A stretch of 64,000 nucleotides of DNA from Taxillus chinensis. Its lineage: Eukaryota > Streptophyta > Magnoliopsida > Santalales > Loranthaceae. A model generated the notes under the pieces. It was not told the origin of the DNA. It saw only the letters and a list, made by a program, of their open reading frames with translations, and ran no database searches. The first letter of the stretch is position 1; every line of letters starts with the position of its first letter. Positions 48,281-60,754 of this stretch are shown here, piece after piece. A program made the translations under genes and the position numbers. The stretch covers positions 23,019,506-23,083,505 of the forward strand of contig CM042091.1 of the NCBI GenBank assembly GCA_023512835.1, in the 5' to 3' direction.

Positions 48281-51200
48281 TGTTGGACCCCATTTTGTCC
48301 GGGTTGGACATACTAACCCCATTTGATATATCTTTCTGCCCATGCCATATACCTGGTTGAATAGGTCCACAATGATCCCATGCTTCCAAGAAATGGTTTC
48401 TGCTACAAGTCCTTGAAGTGCCCCAAGACCAACACCAGGTGATAAGGGATGAAAATTGGAGACTAACGCACTTGACCGAACTCAAATCGGACTTAAAACA
48501 AAGAAGTTATGGCCAAAACATTCAAAAAAAAACTTCAGGGTTGACCGTTAACCGTTGACCTGCCGACACTTTGACCCGTTGACCTTCGAAGCCCCGAAGC
48601 CCCGAAGCTCGAAGCCTCGAAGCCTCGAAGCCCCGAAGCATCGAAGCCTCGAAGCCTCGAAACGCCGAAGCTCGAAGCCCCGAAACCTCGAAGTATCGAA
48701 GCCTCGAAGCCTCGAAGCATCGAAGTCTCAAAGCCTCGAAGCCTCGAAGCCCCGCTACCGACACTCCGACCTTCGACTCACCCCTTCGGACTTTCGAACC
48801 TTGTGAAGATGCGACGCCTCGAGACTTACGACGCCAGGACTTACGACGCCAGGGCTTGCGACACTCCGACCTTCAACCCTTGACCCTCGAAGCCCAGCTG
48901 CCGACACTCCGACCTTCGACCCTTCGACCCACCGAAATTTCGTCCCATCGAAGCTTTGACCCTGCCTGTAACGCCCCCAAATTTGAAACCTCCAAACTGG
49001 GTGCGTTAGCGGAAAATAAATATACAAATTTTATATATTTTTCAAACTATTACTTATTTAATCAAAAAAAAAAACATTCATTATTACAAATTTCAATCCA
49101 AGATCTTTAAGGTTTAGGGGTTTAGAGACTAGGTGTCCATAACCCATTATTACATAACAAAGCACACGAGCAAACAACTTAATAAATCTTTAAAGTTTCA
49201 CACAACTTTATTTCCAAGCACTTCTCGACTCCTTATCCTAGTTTCTCCATCCCTTAATTTCCTGGGGTTGGAAAAGAAATCATAAAAAGGGTGAGCTCAA
49301 ATAGCCCAGTAAGGGTAAACATAAGTGGGTAAGAAAAATCAAGAAGATATCGAACATAGGAAATACCATATAATATTTGCATATCATACATGATCAACAT
49401 TTCACAAGGAAATCATAACATGGAAGATTATGTTTAGACATCGTATCATAACATCATGATCTAGGTTAACTACCCGGATACCGTATCATAACATAACACA
49501 TTATCATCTGGATTGACACTCTCCGGTGATGTTCTTTACCAAATGCATTGGAGGTCTTTCCGGAACCACCCATCATAAACTTACTTTGTCCAAACATAAG
49601 AGGTTATAACAACTTTAACATACATAACATGAGGCATCACATAGAATTTCAATAAAACATTCAAAGTTAACAAGGATAACCACGAATATCAAAATGGTTA
49701 TCTACCCCAATCAATAGCATAGATTACCAAGAGAGAGATTAAAAGGAGACTAATCTAATCTTCTCAACAATAAAATGGAATTAGAAAAATAAGAAACATA
49801 AAACTCTTACAATAATAATTCCAAATAAAACAAGATAAAGAGGAAGAGAAAAGTCCCTTACAATAATAATGAAATATAGATTATAATGAAAAAGAAAAGG
49901 GAGATGAGAAAAACCCTTACGAAATATAGACTATAATGAAAAAGAAAAAGAGGGATGAGAAAAGCCCTTACGAAATATAGACTATAATGAAAAAGAAAAA
50001 GAGGGATGAGAAAAGCCCTTACAATCGTTTGTCGTTCTCCGCGTTCTAAACCTTAAAAATATCAAAACACTAAATTAGTATTAATGCTTGAAAAGTTCAA
50101 TATCACACATATCTCCTTATATATATATATATATATATATCATACTTTAACTTATATCTTTTAATAGGCATACCGTGCTTGTGGGGTTGAATATTAATTT
50201 GGGTTCCCACTTCTATTCTTTGTTCCATATCCTATTTCGATCCCATGCATCATAAGCCTTGAGTTGTGCACTAACTAGGTTATATGCCTTGAGAGTTTTT
50301 TGAATAAGATTTACTTCTTGTATTGGGTGAACGGAAAAGACGTTCGATAAGCTTATTTTTCCTACGTGTCTTCCACCTTAACCATGAGGGGATATTAGAC
50401 ACGGGTCTAAAGGGACGATCAGGAGGAGATAAGGATGGGGATAGCTGTGAGGTTGAAGCATTAACAATTGGGGTTGCAGAAGAAGAAGGACGATTGTCGG
50501 GGGAATTCATTTTTGGAAGTCGTTCCTTACGATCTTCCGCTATCTAGAACCTTAAAAATAAAAAAAAACATAAGTTAATATTCTCATCTTTTCACTTGAA
50601 TTATAGAATGACAACGCTATGATAAAATACTATAATATAAAATAATTACACAGGTATGTATATGAAGTGGCAAGGCCAACCATGTATATATATACGAGGT
50701 GGTACAACTAATCATATAAATAACATATGTAAGGTGGTAAAACCAACCATGAATATAGTATATATGAGGTGGTAAAACCAACCATATAGATCTACATAAT
50801 AAATAAGAAGCGACTTCAAAATTTCAAAATCTTAAGTATTACCTTTCGTAGAACTTCGACGCTTGGTAAGTACCAAAAGCAAAAGAGGATTCGAGTAGAG
50901 TATTTGGGGTGTTAAGAGGGCTTAAGGGAGTGTTTTTTAGAGGGAATTTCATGGTGTGGCTTGAGGGATTTGTGCTTAAGAGGAGAGGCAAGACACTCCT
51001 TATATAGGCAAGGATGGTAGGTGTAATAGTGTGGAAAATAGTGTACAAATTTGACTTTGGCATTAAATTAAATTATTTAAAATATATATAATACTTTATT
51101 TTCTTCATATTATCTCTTATTAAAAACGTGGTTATCTCTTCCTACCATTAAAAAATGTTTTAAGACTTTTAAACCTAGAAGGTTCCTTTGGCATCAAAAG

Positions 51201-54200
51201 TCCACATTGGTGTACTCCCTACTAATTCAATTATAACATTCTTAATTTTGTAGTTTTTGACAAATGGCCAATTGTATTGCATTACTAACTCAAATATCTA
51301 CAAATGGGTATCAATTTTATAATTTTTAAATATGTATAACAAAAGTTATTGAATTTTAAAGTCATACTAAAATGTTTACCCGTTCATACTGAACCTATGT
51401 GTAGTATTTTAAATTCTGGAATTGATTGGCTTCATATTAAATTCTGAAATTTCTACACGTTTTAGATAAGTAATAAATGAACAAATGGGCTTTGGTTTCA
51501 TGTAAATTGGATATGTATAATTCAAGTTATGGATTTTTGAATGGGACCTCCAAAATCTGCCTCATTCAAATTTTTGGGCCTTACCTATGTTTTATACTTT
51601 TGGTAAAGTTAAGGCTTGTAATACTTACTTACCTATAGTAATTTGGCTTAAGAAACTAAATGACATAATATATAGCATCTAAACTTTTTATGACATATAA
51701 GAAATTATTTTTATTTTTTTTATAACGTATTTAATATTTACGTGGATAAAATAATATAATTGCATAATCAATAAACAATAAAGTAAGATAACATTATAGC
51801 ATAAAATATTATAATCCTAAACATAAACATTAATATCATATTCTATGGCCTTCGTAAAATTTCTTGAATTATATTAGCGTATGTGCGTAGGACGTGTTGT
51901 GCCTCAGAAGAAGAGCCGCACAACCCTTCACCTAACATTGTCGTGGTTGTCGCACGAATAACCTCAAACTTCTCCCCCGTGTCTCGTCGAATTATATTGC
52001 AGCCATTGGACACGAGCATTTAGCTCATCTATAGCAAAGCATAGCTTTGTAACTTCAAGTCGTATTGCTCGCCGATCTTCATCGCGTACACTATTCTCGG
52101 ATGGCAGTACTTGAGAACTTGATGCCATAACTCTTATTATTCTTCTTCTTACTTCTATACTCTCTTATAAATAAAATCTCATGCTCATACTTATTTATGG
52201 AAGTCCAAATGGATACTATTCATAACGGACGGATACTATTCATAACGGCTACTTACTAGTTACACGCTATTTGAATGACTATATTGGGTGCTTATTTTTA
52301 TTGTGATAATATCTAAAATATCCTTTCTAACTATTGTTAACAATAACATTATTATTATTTTATTATTATTACTCTTTAAGTAAGAACTTAAATAGCTAAA
52401 AATTTTGCGGGTCTTACACTGCCGACACTTCGACCTTCGACCCTTCGACCCTGGACACTCGAAGCCTATAAACCTTTAACCTGCCGACACTCCGACCTTC
52501 GGACCTTGACCTGCGACGCCCGTACGCCTTCCACCCGTTGACCGTTGACCTTCGACCTGCCGACACTTCGACCCATTGATCGTTGACCTTCGACCTACCG
52601 AAATTTCGTCCCACTGAAGCTTCGACCCTGCCGACACTTCGACCTGCCGACACTTCGACCCTGCCGACATTTTGACCCTTTGCCTTTGGACCGTCGCTGA
52701 TGACTTTTCTCGTTGGCTTCTCTCGCTGGCTTTGTTTTTCTCTCGTTGGTTGTTCACGAGACTGTTTTATCTGTTGCCAGTGACAAAGAATTATTTCTAA
52801 ATACCCGTCGGTCACATGTGCTAAACGAAAACATTAAAAAAGGAGAATCATGAGCCGCAAGTCGCGGACCACCCGACAGATCGCACAAAACCTGGACAAA
52901 AATAAGGAAATCAATAATACAACATTAAATGCTGCAATTAATGACATCCAGTCAAAAAATTTTCTGCAGCCCTTTAAGATGCAGCCATCCGTCCCCGCAA
53001 GAGAGAGGAGAGATTGATCGAGACATCAAAAAAAATGCCCTGACTTCCTCCCAAAAAAAAAAACCCCAAAAAAAAAAGAGAGAGCCATCATCGTGAAAAA
53101 AAACACACGAGAGAGAGCCATCATCGTGGGAAAAGAAACCCGCAAAACCAGAGAGAGCAAAAAAACCGAGAGAGCAAAAAAAAAAAAAGAAAGAAAAAAG
53201 GGAAAGAGATCACTCGTCCACCCCGAAAAAAGGGAAGAGAGAAATCCAAAACCCGGAAAAAAGAGAGAGGTAACGCAAAAAAAAAAAAAATGCCTCCCTG
53301 ATTGCCATCCTCTCTCGGATTCATCCTAAAAAAAAACGCCCGATCTTTTCGCTATTCTGCAATCAAACATCGCCCCCGTATCCCCTTTCCCTCCTATCTC
53401 GTTCAGTTCCTTTTTTCAGCAAAAAAAAAAACACAAAAACAACTCCAACTTCAGCCCTCTCTTTCTCTCACGCCCACTTCAGCCCTCCTATCTCCAAATA
53501 CCAGGAAAGCCTCTTCACAAGTCCCTTGCCGCGATCTGTTGGTTCTAATTCGAGCAAGTGACTATCAGCGCCGGCGGGAGCTCAAACAGAAGATTGGTGT
53601 TGTAAGCCCCAAAGTCGATTCAGCTCTTATTTCTTCATTACTTTTCAACTTATTTACATTGATATTTGATGTAATTCTTAATATTTCCTAGTATTTCTTT
53701 TTCTTTTTTCTTTTATTTGTTGCATCGTGTTTCCTTTGTATTTCCCTTTCCTTTGTATATGTGTATGTTGTAATATGTAAAGTATAACAAACAAAAAAAC
53801 AACAAAGAAAGAAAAAGAGAGAGAGCAAAGGGAGAAGATGAAAAAAAAAAGAAAAAGAAAAAAAAAGAGAGATTTTATTTTTCTTTTGTGGATGCCATAA
53901 TCACACACTCCACGTTTTTTTTTATTTTCATGCATATGTTCGACTTTGCTTTAAGATTTTGGGTTTGCGAAAAAAAAAAAAGAAAAAAAAGAGGAAAGAA
54001 AGAAAGGTTTCCAAAAAAACAAAACAAAAACAAACAAAAAACGTTTTCATGTTTTTAAAAAAAAAGAGAGGAAGAAAACCAAAATTAGTACTTCAATTTC
54101 CAAAACCAAAAAAGGACAAAACAAATAAAATAAAATAAAACAAAACAAAACCAAAAAAAACAAAACAAGGCAAAAAACAAAACGTTTCTACAAAATGCAA

Positions 54201-54714
54201 AAACAAAAAAATGTGTATGTTTTTTAACCCAAACCAAAAAAAAGGGAAAATAAAAACATTTTTTAGGACTTCAATTTCCAAGAGCAAAACCAAAAACCAA
54301 CATCAACCTGTAGGATCTCATTCTTCACTTCAAACAAAAACCCAAAACTTTTAGGATTCCCTTTAGGGATTTAGGGTAAATCAATTTTAACCATAACTTT
54401 AACAAATAACTTAGCCAAATAAAAATCATAGACTCTTTAGGAAACTTAACCCAGTCATGGTAGTACAAACAAAAATAAAAACCTCCTCCTCCTAAATTAG
54501 ATACCGAAAGGGCGTTATAGGGGTGCTAATCCTTTCCTACACGTAACCAACTCCCGAACCCTTCTCTGATAACGCAGACCACACACTTTAAACTACTCAA
54601 AATAGAGGGTATCCAACTGTACCCCAAAAATAGTTGGTGGCGACTCTAAATTTCTCACCATTGGTTTAGTTTGAGCTCACCCCAAACGGGCCCGGACGAA
54701 AACCAGTGATGACA
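48281..54714 (+). repeat. Tat-like 5' LTR, copy 2, with nested insertion (6.43 kb)
   Basis: Same start and end as copy 1. Differences from copy 1 cluster at CAG, CTG and CCGG sites. Same low-complexity A-rich/T-rich region at 53030-54260. Confidence 0.88.
48967..52418 (-). repeat. Chromovirus solo LTR nested in Tat LTR, unit 2 (3.45 kb)
   Basis: Same insertion as 40548-44009, with the same CTGCC TSD (48962-48966, 52419-52423). Because site and duplication are identical, it predates the 8.4-kb duplication. Confidence 0.85.
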
Positions 54715-54716
54715 GC

Positions 54717-54734
54717 TGGCGACTCTGCTGGGGA
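54717..54734 (+). other. Primer-binding site, Arg type, unit 2
   Basis: TGGCGACTCTGCTGGGGA, the PBS attached to the full internal region. Confidence 0.8.
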
Positions 54735-55380
54735 CGTGAACACTTTAGAGAGTTAGGTCTAGAACTAGGATTAGGAGGTTATATTTAATTGTACTGTTGT
54801 ATATATTTAACTGTCATGCTAAGTTGTTTTTAGATATAATTGTGACTTATTTATTTTTTATACAGTTGTCGTTTAAACTGTGATTTATTTATATGCTTTA
54901 ATTACCATGATAGTTGTGATTTACTGCTTTCCATACTTGTTGCATTCATGCATAACCCTATACTTGGGTTTAGCACAATTTAGGTTAGCGAGGTTCAGTA
55001 CGGTCTCCAGCGCGTTGATCATTATCCGCAATGGGGCCTCGGACTCCTCACTCAAGCTTGAGGTTCTTTTAAGGCACGTCCTTTTAAGATCCCCCTTCGG
55101 TAAATCCCATGGTGTACGGAACCCTCTATTGAGGAAGTTTGGGAACCAACGAATAAGACAGGTGTAGCAATAGAAGCCTATCAGGGGCATTGACCCATAT
55201 TTTGTTTGCTCATTCCATGCCATGCTAACCTTTATTTTGTAGGGTAGTCCTTAAGTCATCCCCTGCACATATTAGCTATTTTTTACTGTTGGTTTATTCT
55301 TTATCCTGTCTAACCACCTTGATATCTATTAACCTGTCATCCTAACCTGTCATCATGCATAACATGGCATTCATATAGGC

Positions 55381-56817
55381 ATGGCAACTTTCAGTCATCT
55401 CCTAAAAAGCCCTCAGGACAAGGAGGCTGTCACAGTGGTGGCCCAAGCATTTGGAGACATTCAACTTCGCCTTGGAGATTTTCTGCCAGGAGAAGCCCAC
55501 AAGGCAGAACATGTTATCATAGAAGATCATCTGGACTACACTAAGGAGGTATAGACAATATGGAGGCAGTGGTCAGACGAAAGGAAAAGCATATACATAC
55601 AACAGTTTGGGGACTTGCTTCATGTGACCGAGCCCGGGTCGATAAGGATATGCTTGGGACAGCCATATATTTCTGGGAGCCTCGACGGCGATGCTTTGAC
55701 TTCAACGACATAGATCTTGTTCCCACGATAGAAGAATACAGAAGATTATTGGATATCCCCATGGAAAACAAAATGAACATCTATCTACCAGAGCCTAGAA
55801 GGTCATGTCGAAGGGCCTTTGCTGAGATTATGGGAAAGCCAGTATTGGACTCACCGGCGGTCACAACCTACGGTGGGCGAGAATATCTTCCATGGGCAAG
55901 AATCAAAGAAATAATACATACTGCAACGAAGCGGGGGCACACAAACTTCTTACACTAGCTATATATGGGCTAGTCATTTTCCCGAGGATACCGGCCCACA
56001 TCGATGGAGCAGTTGTAGATTTGGTCCAGCAGGTGCTCAAAGGATGTGACCCTACTCCTGCTATCTTGGCCGAAACCATTCGATCTCTTACTTATCTGAG
56101 GAGTAAAGGCTCGGGACAGTTCATGGGGTGCCTACCTCTCCTATGTACCTGGTTGCAAGGTCATTTCCCCCCGTAGTGTTCATCGTTTTCCCTCTTGTTT
56201 ATCAAGTACCAGCCACAACACTGCTAGATATTCGCTCGGCAAGTGGAGCCTACCAAAAGACTTTGAAAGCTGGAAAAAGAAATTGGAGAACCTCACGAGT
56301 GACATTACCTAGATCGCTCCTTGGATGCCGGTGGTCTCCATGACATATAGCTGCAGGGGACTACAATTGGGTTCCACTTTTAGGTCCCTGGGGAGGAACT
56401 GCATATGCACCACTGCAGGTGGGAAGACAAGTGGGGCGTCATCAAATTATTCCTGTGCTCTTTGGCATGGAGGAGTGTGACTTCACTTACAGCAGAACTA
56501 TGCTCACAGAAGAAGGTAAGAAGATGTATCAAGCATGGTCCACACCACACAAGATCCAACCCAACAGTTCAAAGCCTGGTGTTTACCCAGCATACATATC
56601 TTGGAGGGCACAACACAAGCCATAGCTAACTTCAGACATGAAGGCTATCCTCCAGGAGAATCAGACTTTAAGGCAGCAGATCCAGAGGCTAGAAGCATCT
56701 CTAGAAGGAGCTCTTCAAAGGCTGCAGCTGAGGGAAAAGCAGGTCGAGACCATAATGAAGAAGAGGGAGGAAGCTGGTGAACGACCACCCCAGAGAAAGA
56801 GGCGCCGTGCTCCTTAG
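55381..56817 (+). pseudogene. DUF7745-like ORF1, unit 2, full length but broken
   Basis: Starts MATFSHLL at 55381 and ends at a TAG near 56817 after a Lys/Arg-rich tail. A coiled coil lies just before (LRQQIQRLEASLEGALQRLQ). It has an in-frame TAG at 55552-55554 (CAG to TAG), another near 56312 shared with unit 1, and several frameshifts against unit 1, for example where unit 1 reads AACAGAAGCAGGGG and this copy AACGAAGCGGGGG. Role unknown; the coiled coil suggests self-association. Confidence 0.8.
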
Positions 56818-57099
56818 GAGATGACTGGAAGAATGCCTTAAGATCATGTAGTAATAGCTTTCATTTTACATGGCATTTCAGCATTGTATGTTTGTATTGA
56901 GTATTTGTATTGTGTGTTTTGTTTGCAATAAAGTTGTTTGTTTCTTTAACCCTCCGCATAGACATTCATGCATACATGCATATCAAATGAAAAATCAAAT
57001 AAAATTCCCTTGTACCCAGGTGGGTAGCAGCCTCCCTCCAGGATTACGCACTTTTACAATCTCAGATCCCGGCGCAATCAAATACCACAACCGCAGCCA
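56818..57099 (+). other. ORF1-gag spacer
   Basis: Non-coding and T-rich, with AATAAAG near 56928. Nothing else recognised. The Tat spacers after paralogues A and B are similar in size. Confidence 0.5.
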
Positions 57100-59700
57100 A
57101 TGGCAGAAGAAACAGAGAACAGACTCATGGGGTTGGAACAGTCACAACAAACCCTACAGGGGCAAATGTCTGCAATAATGGAAATGCTCACAAAATTGAC
57201 TGAAGAAAGAGGAAGAATTCCGACAGGGGGAACTACCAATCACCATCAAGAGCAGGGACAGGAGGTCGTTCAGTCACCCAACCTGGCTCCAAGCCAGGCG
57301 CCCACATACCATCCTGCTATGGCACAACCTCCAACCCCAAATCAAACTCATTTCACTATGCCCACACCAGGAAATGTAATGGAAGCGGTGGGTTCCCCTG
57401 CTCAGGAAAATGTTGAGTCTTCCGCTCTATGCCGACTCGAGGAAAGATTGAAAGCCGTATAAGGCATTGACAGCTATGGCATGACCAGCCCACAAGACTT
57501 ATGCTTAGTCCCTGGAGTGGTGCTGTCGCCAAAATTCAAAATGCCAGAGTTTGAAAAGTTCAACGGGACCCGATGTCCGAGGACACATCTGGCCATGTAT
57601 TGTTAAAAGATGGCTGCTTATGCCGGTGAAGACAAGCTCCGCATGCATTATTTCCAGGAAAGCCTAACCGGGGCATCCCTTCGCTGGTACTTTCAACTGA
57701 ATGGAAACCGCATTAAGACATGGAAGGAATTAGCTACTTCCTTCTTGGCACAATACAAACATGTCACCGAGCTGGCGCTGGATCGACTAACCCTGCAGTC
57801 CATGGAAAAGGGATCCGAGGAGAACTTCAAAGATTATGCACGAAGATGGAGAGAGGCCGCTGTGGAGGTCTAACCTCCTCTTACCGAAAGAGAACTCACC
57901 ACTCTTTTTATCAACACACTAAAAGGCGTATACTACGAGAAGTTGATAGGTAACATCTCCAATAGTTTTGCAGACTTGGTTGCATCCGGTGAATGTGTAG
58001 AAAGTGGAATTAAAGGAGGAAAGCTAAAGGGTGATGCAGCTGAGGCATCAAAATGGTTTCAACCACCAGCAAAGAAGAAGGAAAATGAAACCAACTTGGT
58101 ATATCCATCGCACCCGCCGATACAACCAACATTCTACCAAGCACCAGGGTACTATAGAGGGTCACCAGGAGCTGCCTATGCTGCACCTGCACCACCTCCC
58201 CAATTCATGCCATACTTGCCATAGGGAGGGGTTCCATTTCCATACCCAATAACACCAAATCCGTTTCAACCAAGAGCACCTTACGCAGATCAACCAAAGC
58301 CAGCAACTCAAGAAGGACTAGGAGCCTCATTCCAAGGACAGGGGCAACCAAGGGCCCCGACCCAGCAAGCAGGAGCGAATCAGGCTTCTCATCGGCCACG
58401 ACAAGAGTTTGATCCAATTCCAATGACTTATGCAGAATTATACCCCAAGCTCTTAGAGGCAAGGATGGTAACCCCTATACCCTTGGGAGAAATAAAGACT
58501 CCTCCCCCGGCTTGGTATAAGCCAGATGCCAGATGTGAGTATCATGTAGGTGGAGCTGGACATGATATCGAGAATTGTATAACATTCAAAAGGAAGGTTC
58601 AGGCATTAAAGGATGTAAAGTGGCTGGATTTTTCCGCACTGGCTGGGACACCAAATGTGAACAGTAATCCGCTTCCAGAACATTCCCATGACGTGGCTAG
58701 TATCACAACAGAAGGACGGCTAGAGAAAGTTTCACAAATACAAATGGAGAAAAGCTATTTGTTTAACCTGCTGCAGGAATATGGATATATACTTGCTCTT
58801 GACACATTGAAGACAGAGAAGGGGACAGAGTTGGAGAAACAATGCCTTTATCACAGAATGTCACGGGGGCATGACATCGAACACTGTAGCGAGTTTGCTA
58901 GCATGGTACAAAGGCTCATGGACCAAAGGATGATCAAATTTTCAAGAGGAGGAATGGATAACCAAAGCCACATGATCCAAGAAGACGATTCACACAAATC
59001 GCCATGGGTGCCAACACCCCTTGTCTTAACTGTTAAGGCTCCGGAGATCCCGCTACTGCCGCATGGAATCAAGCCTCTCACTATCCATGCCTCAAGTCTC
59101 ATGCCAGACAAGGGGGAGAGGACCGAAATCCCACAACTACCGCATGGAATTGCACCCCTCACCATAGGTGTTCCTGCTCCTTTCCCCTATAAAACTGATA
59201 AAGCAGTCCCATGGAATTACAGTTGTGAAGTAGTCCAGGGAGCCACTGCAGTAGAGAAGATAACTAGGAGTGGTAAGGCTTATGCCCCTGATATGGCTGA
59301 CAAAGCAAGGAAGGAAAAAGCTGTAGAACCAAACGTTGAGCCAACGCTGGAGGCAACAAAGAAAGGATCACCGGTCACTGAAAAAGAGACATTGGAATTC
59401 CTAAAATTCATGAAACAGAGCGAGTATAATATTGTGGATCAGCTAAGCCGACAACCGGCTCGCATCTCCTTGCTCTCATTAATGATGGATTCCCAACCTC
59501 ACCGGGAAGCACTGCTGAAAGTTCTGAGCCAAGCCTATGTTCCACCGACCGTCTCAGTGGCAAATGTTGATGGAATCGTCAGTAACCTCATCATGAACAA
59601 CGTCATTAGCTTTGGAGATGATGAGCTACCCCGAGAAGGAAAGGGGCACATAAAAGCTCTGCACATTACAATCAAATGTAAGGAACATACCATAGCCTGA
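57100..59700 (+). pseudogene. Tat-like gag, four internal stops
   Basis: One frame from ATG 57100 (MAEETENRLMGLEQ) through an N-terminal coiled coil, a retrotransposon gag core (GASLRWYFQLNGNRIKTWKEL, then SEENFKDYARRWREAA), a Pro-rich stretch, and two C-X2-H-X4-GH-X4-C motifs at about 58534-58578 and 58843-58887. Stops at 57460, 57604, 57871 and 58222 interrupt it, and TGA at 59698 separates it from the protease. There is no frameshift. Each stop differs by one C-to-T change from CAA, CAG or CGA. It would form the particle and bind RNA if repaired. Confidence 0.85.
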
Positions 59701-60572
59701 GTACTCATTGACAATGGCTCTGCCTTGAACATTATGCCCTTGCATATACTGCACCAACTTCCAATCAACACATCCTATATGCGTCCTTGTATGATGAAAG
59801 TATGAGCATTCGATGGAGGAAAGCGTGACGTGGTGGGAACTCTGGATATTCCGCTCATGATTGGGCCAATTACTTTTATGGTGGAATTTCAGGTGATGGA
59901 CATCACGCCATATTACAGCTGTTTGTTGGAAAGACCCTTGATCCACATGGCAGGGGCAGTGCCATCAAGTCTCCACCAGAAGATGAAGTTTGTAATGGGG
60001 GACCAGCTCATCTGTATCTCTGGAGAGACAAGTTTCCTCGTCACCAAACCGGCATCAGTTCCTTATATTGAAAGCAACGAAGATGTGCCAGAATGCTCCT
60101 ATCGGGCTTCTGAGATGGTGAATGCCGCTTTTGCCCCAGACCATCGTCTCTCGAAGGCAGCAAAAATGGTTGCAGCCACTATGATCAAACAGGGGTACAA
60201 ACCGGGGCAAGGATTAGGCCTGACAGCTCAAGGGATTCAGAAACCCCTGACCATCCGAGAAAATATCGAAAAGTTTAGACTAGGCTACGTCCCTACAAAA
60301 GCTGACAGACAGAGGGAAGCTATCAAGAAGAGGGAAGTCAGAATGGCAAGATTGCAGAAAAGGCTAGTACAAGAAGAAAGGAGAAGCTTCCCCCCCTTGA
60401 ATGTTACATTCCGAAGTGGAGGGTTTATCCATAAGAGCCAACCTGAGCCCAAGACGGGGACTGTAGCTGTATTGGACACAAATGAGCATGCACCAAGCGA
60501 GATGGTTCAGTTAGTGCGAGAGGATCCCAACCAGCCATTGAACAATTGGACCAGCCTGGACCTCCCCATAAT
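59701..60572 (+). pseudogene. Tat-like protease and G-patch segment
   Basis: Same frame as gag. Protease motif VLIDNGSALNIMP has the catalytic Asp in DNGS, and a TGA follows at 59803. From 59830 the frame is open: protease C terminus, then about 60157-60260 a G-patch-like segment (MIKQGYKPGQGLG followed by a QGIQKPL stretch). G-patch domains bind nucleic acid or helicases and occur next to protease in some retroelements. The frame stops at 60574 unless the downstream intron is removed. Confidence 0.8.
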
Positions 60573-60754
60573 GTAATGCTTACGGGTCGCAGGGATTTAA
60601 TGTATTCTATTTTAATGTACTTTGAAGTTGTGAACATTTGTTTTTCCTTAAACCTTCCAATAAAATGTGTTTTTCAAAATCTTTCATGGTGCATTCCATT
60701 CATAACATATGCATATCATATTTGGTTACCAACTTGTCATTCTCTTATAAGCAG
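60573..60754 (+). other. Probable GT-AG intron, 182 bp
   Basis: Donor AT|GTAATG and acceptor ATAAGCAG|GTATC. Removal joins the protease frame to the RT frame with correct phase (AT + G gives ATG, then TAT), removing the stop at 60574. The interior is AT-rich. An intron at this place is a known hallmark of Ogre elements. Confidence 0.7.

Larger units (their letters stand above)
48274..56715 (+). repeat. Tandem 8.4-kb duplication, unit 2
   Basis: Aligns with 39876-48273. After 56715 the sequence continues into the rest of ORF1 and gag-pol, so this is the unit attached to the element body. Confidence 0.9.

Noticed and set aside
48274..54714. Unit 2 LTR as an independent insertion into ORF1
   Set aside because: The intact ORF1 has no TTGTAGT at the site, and both LTR copies share the same seven flanking bases, so a tandem duplication fits better.
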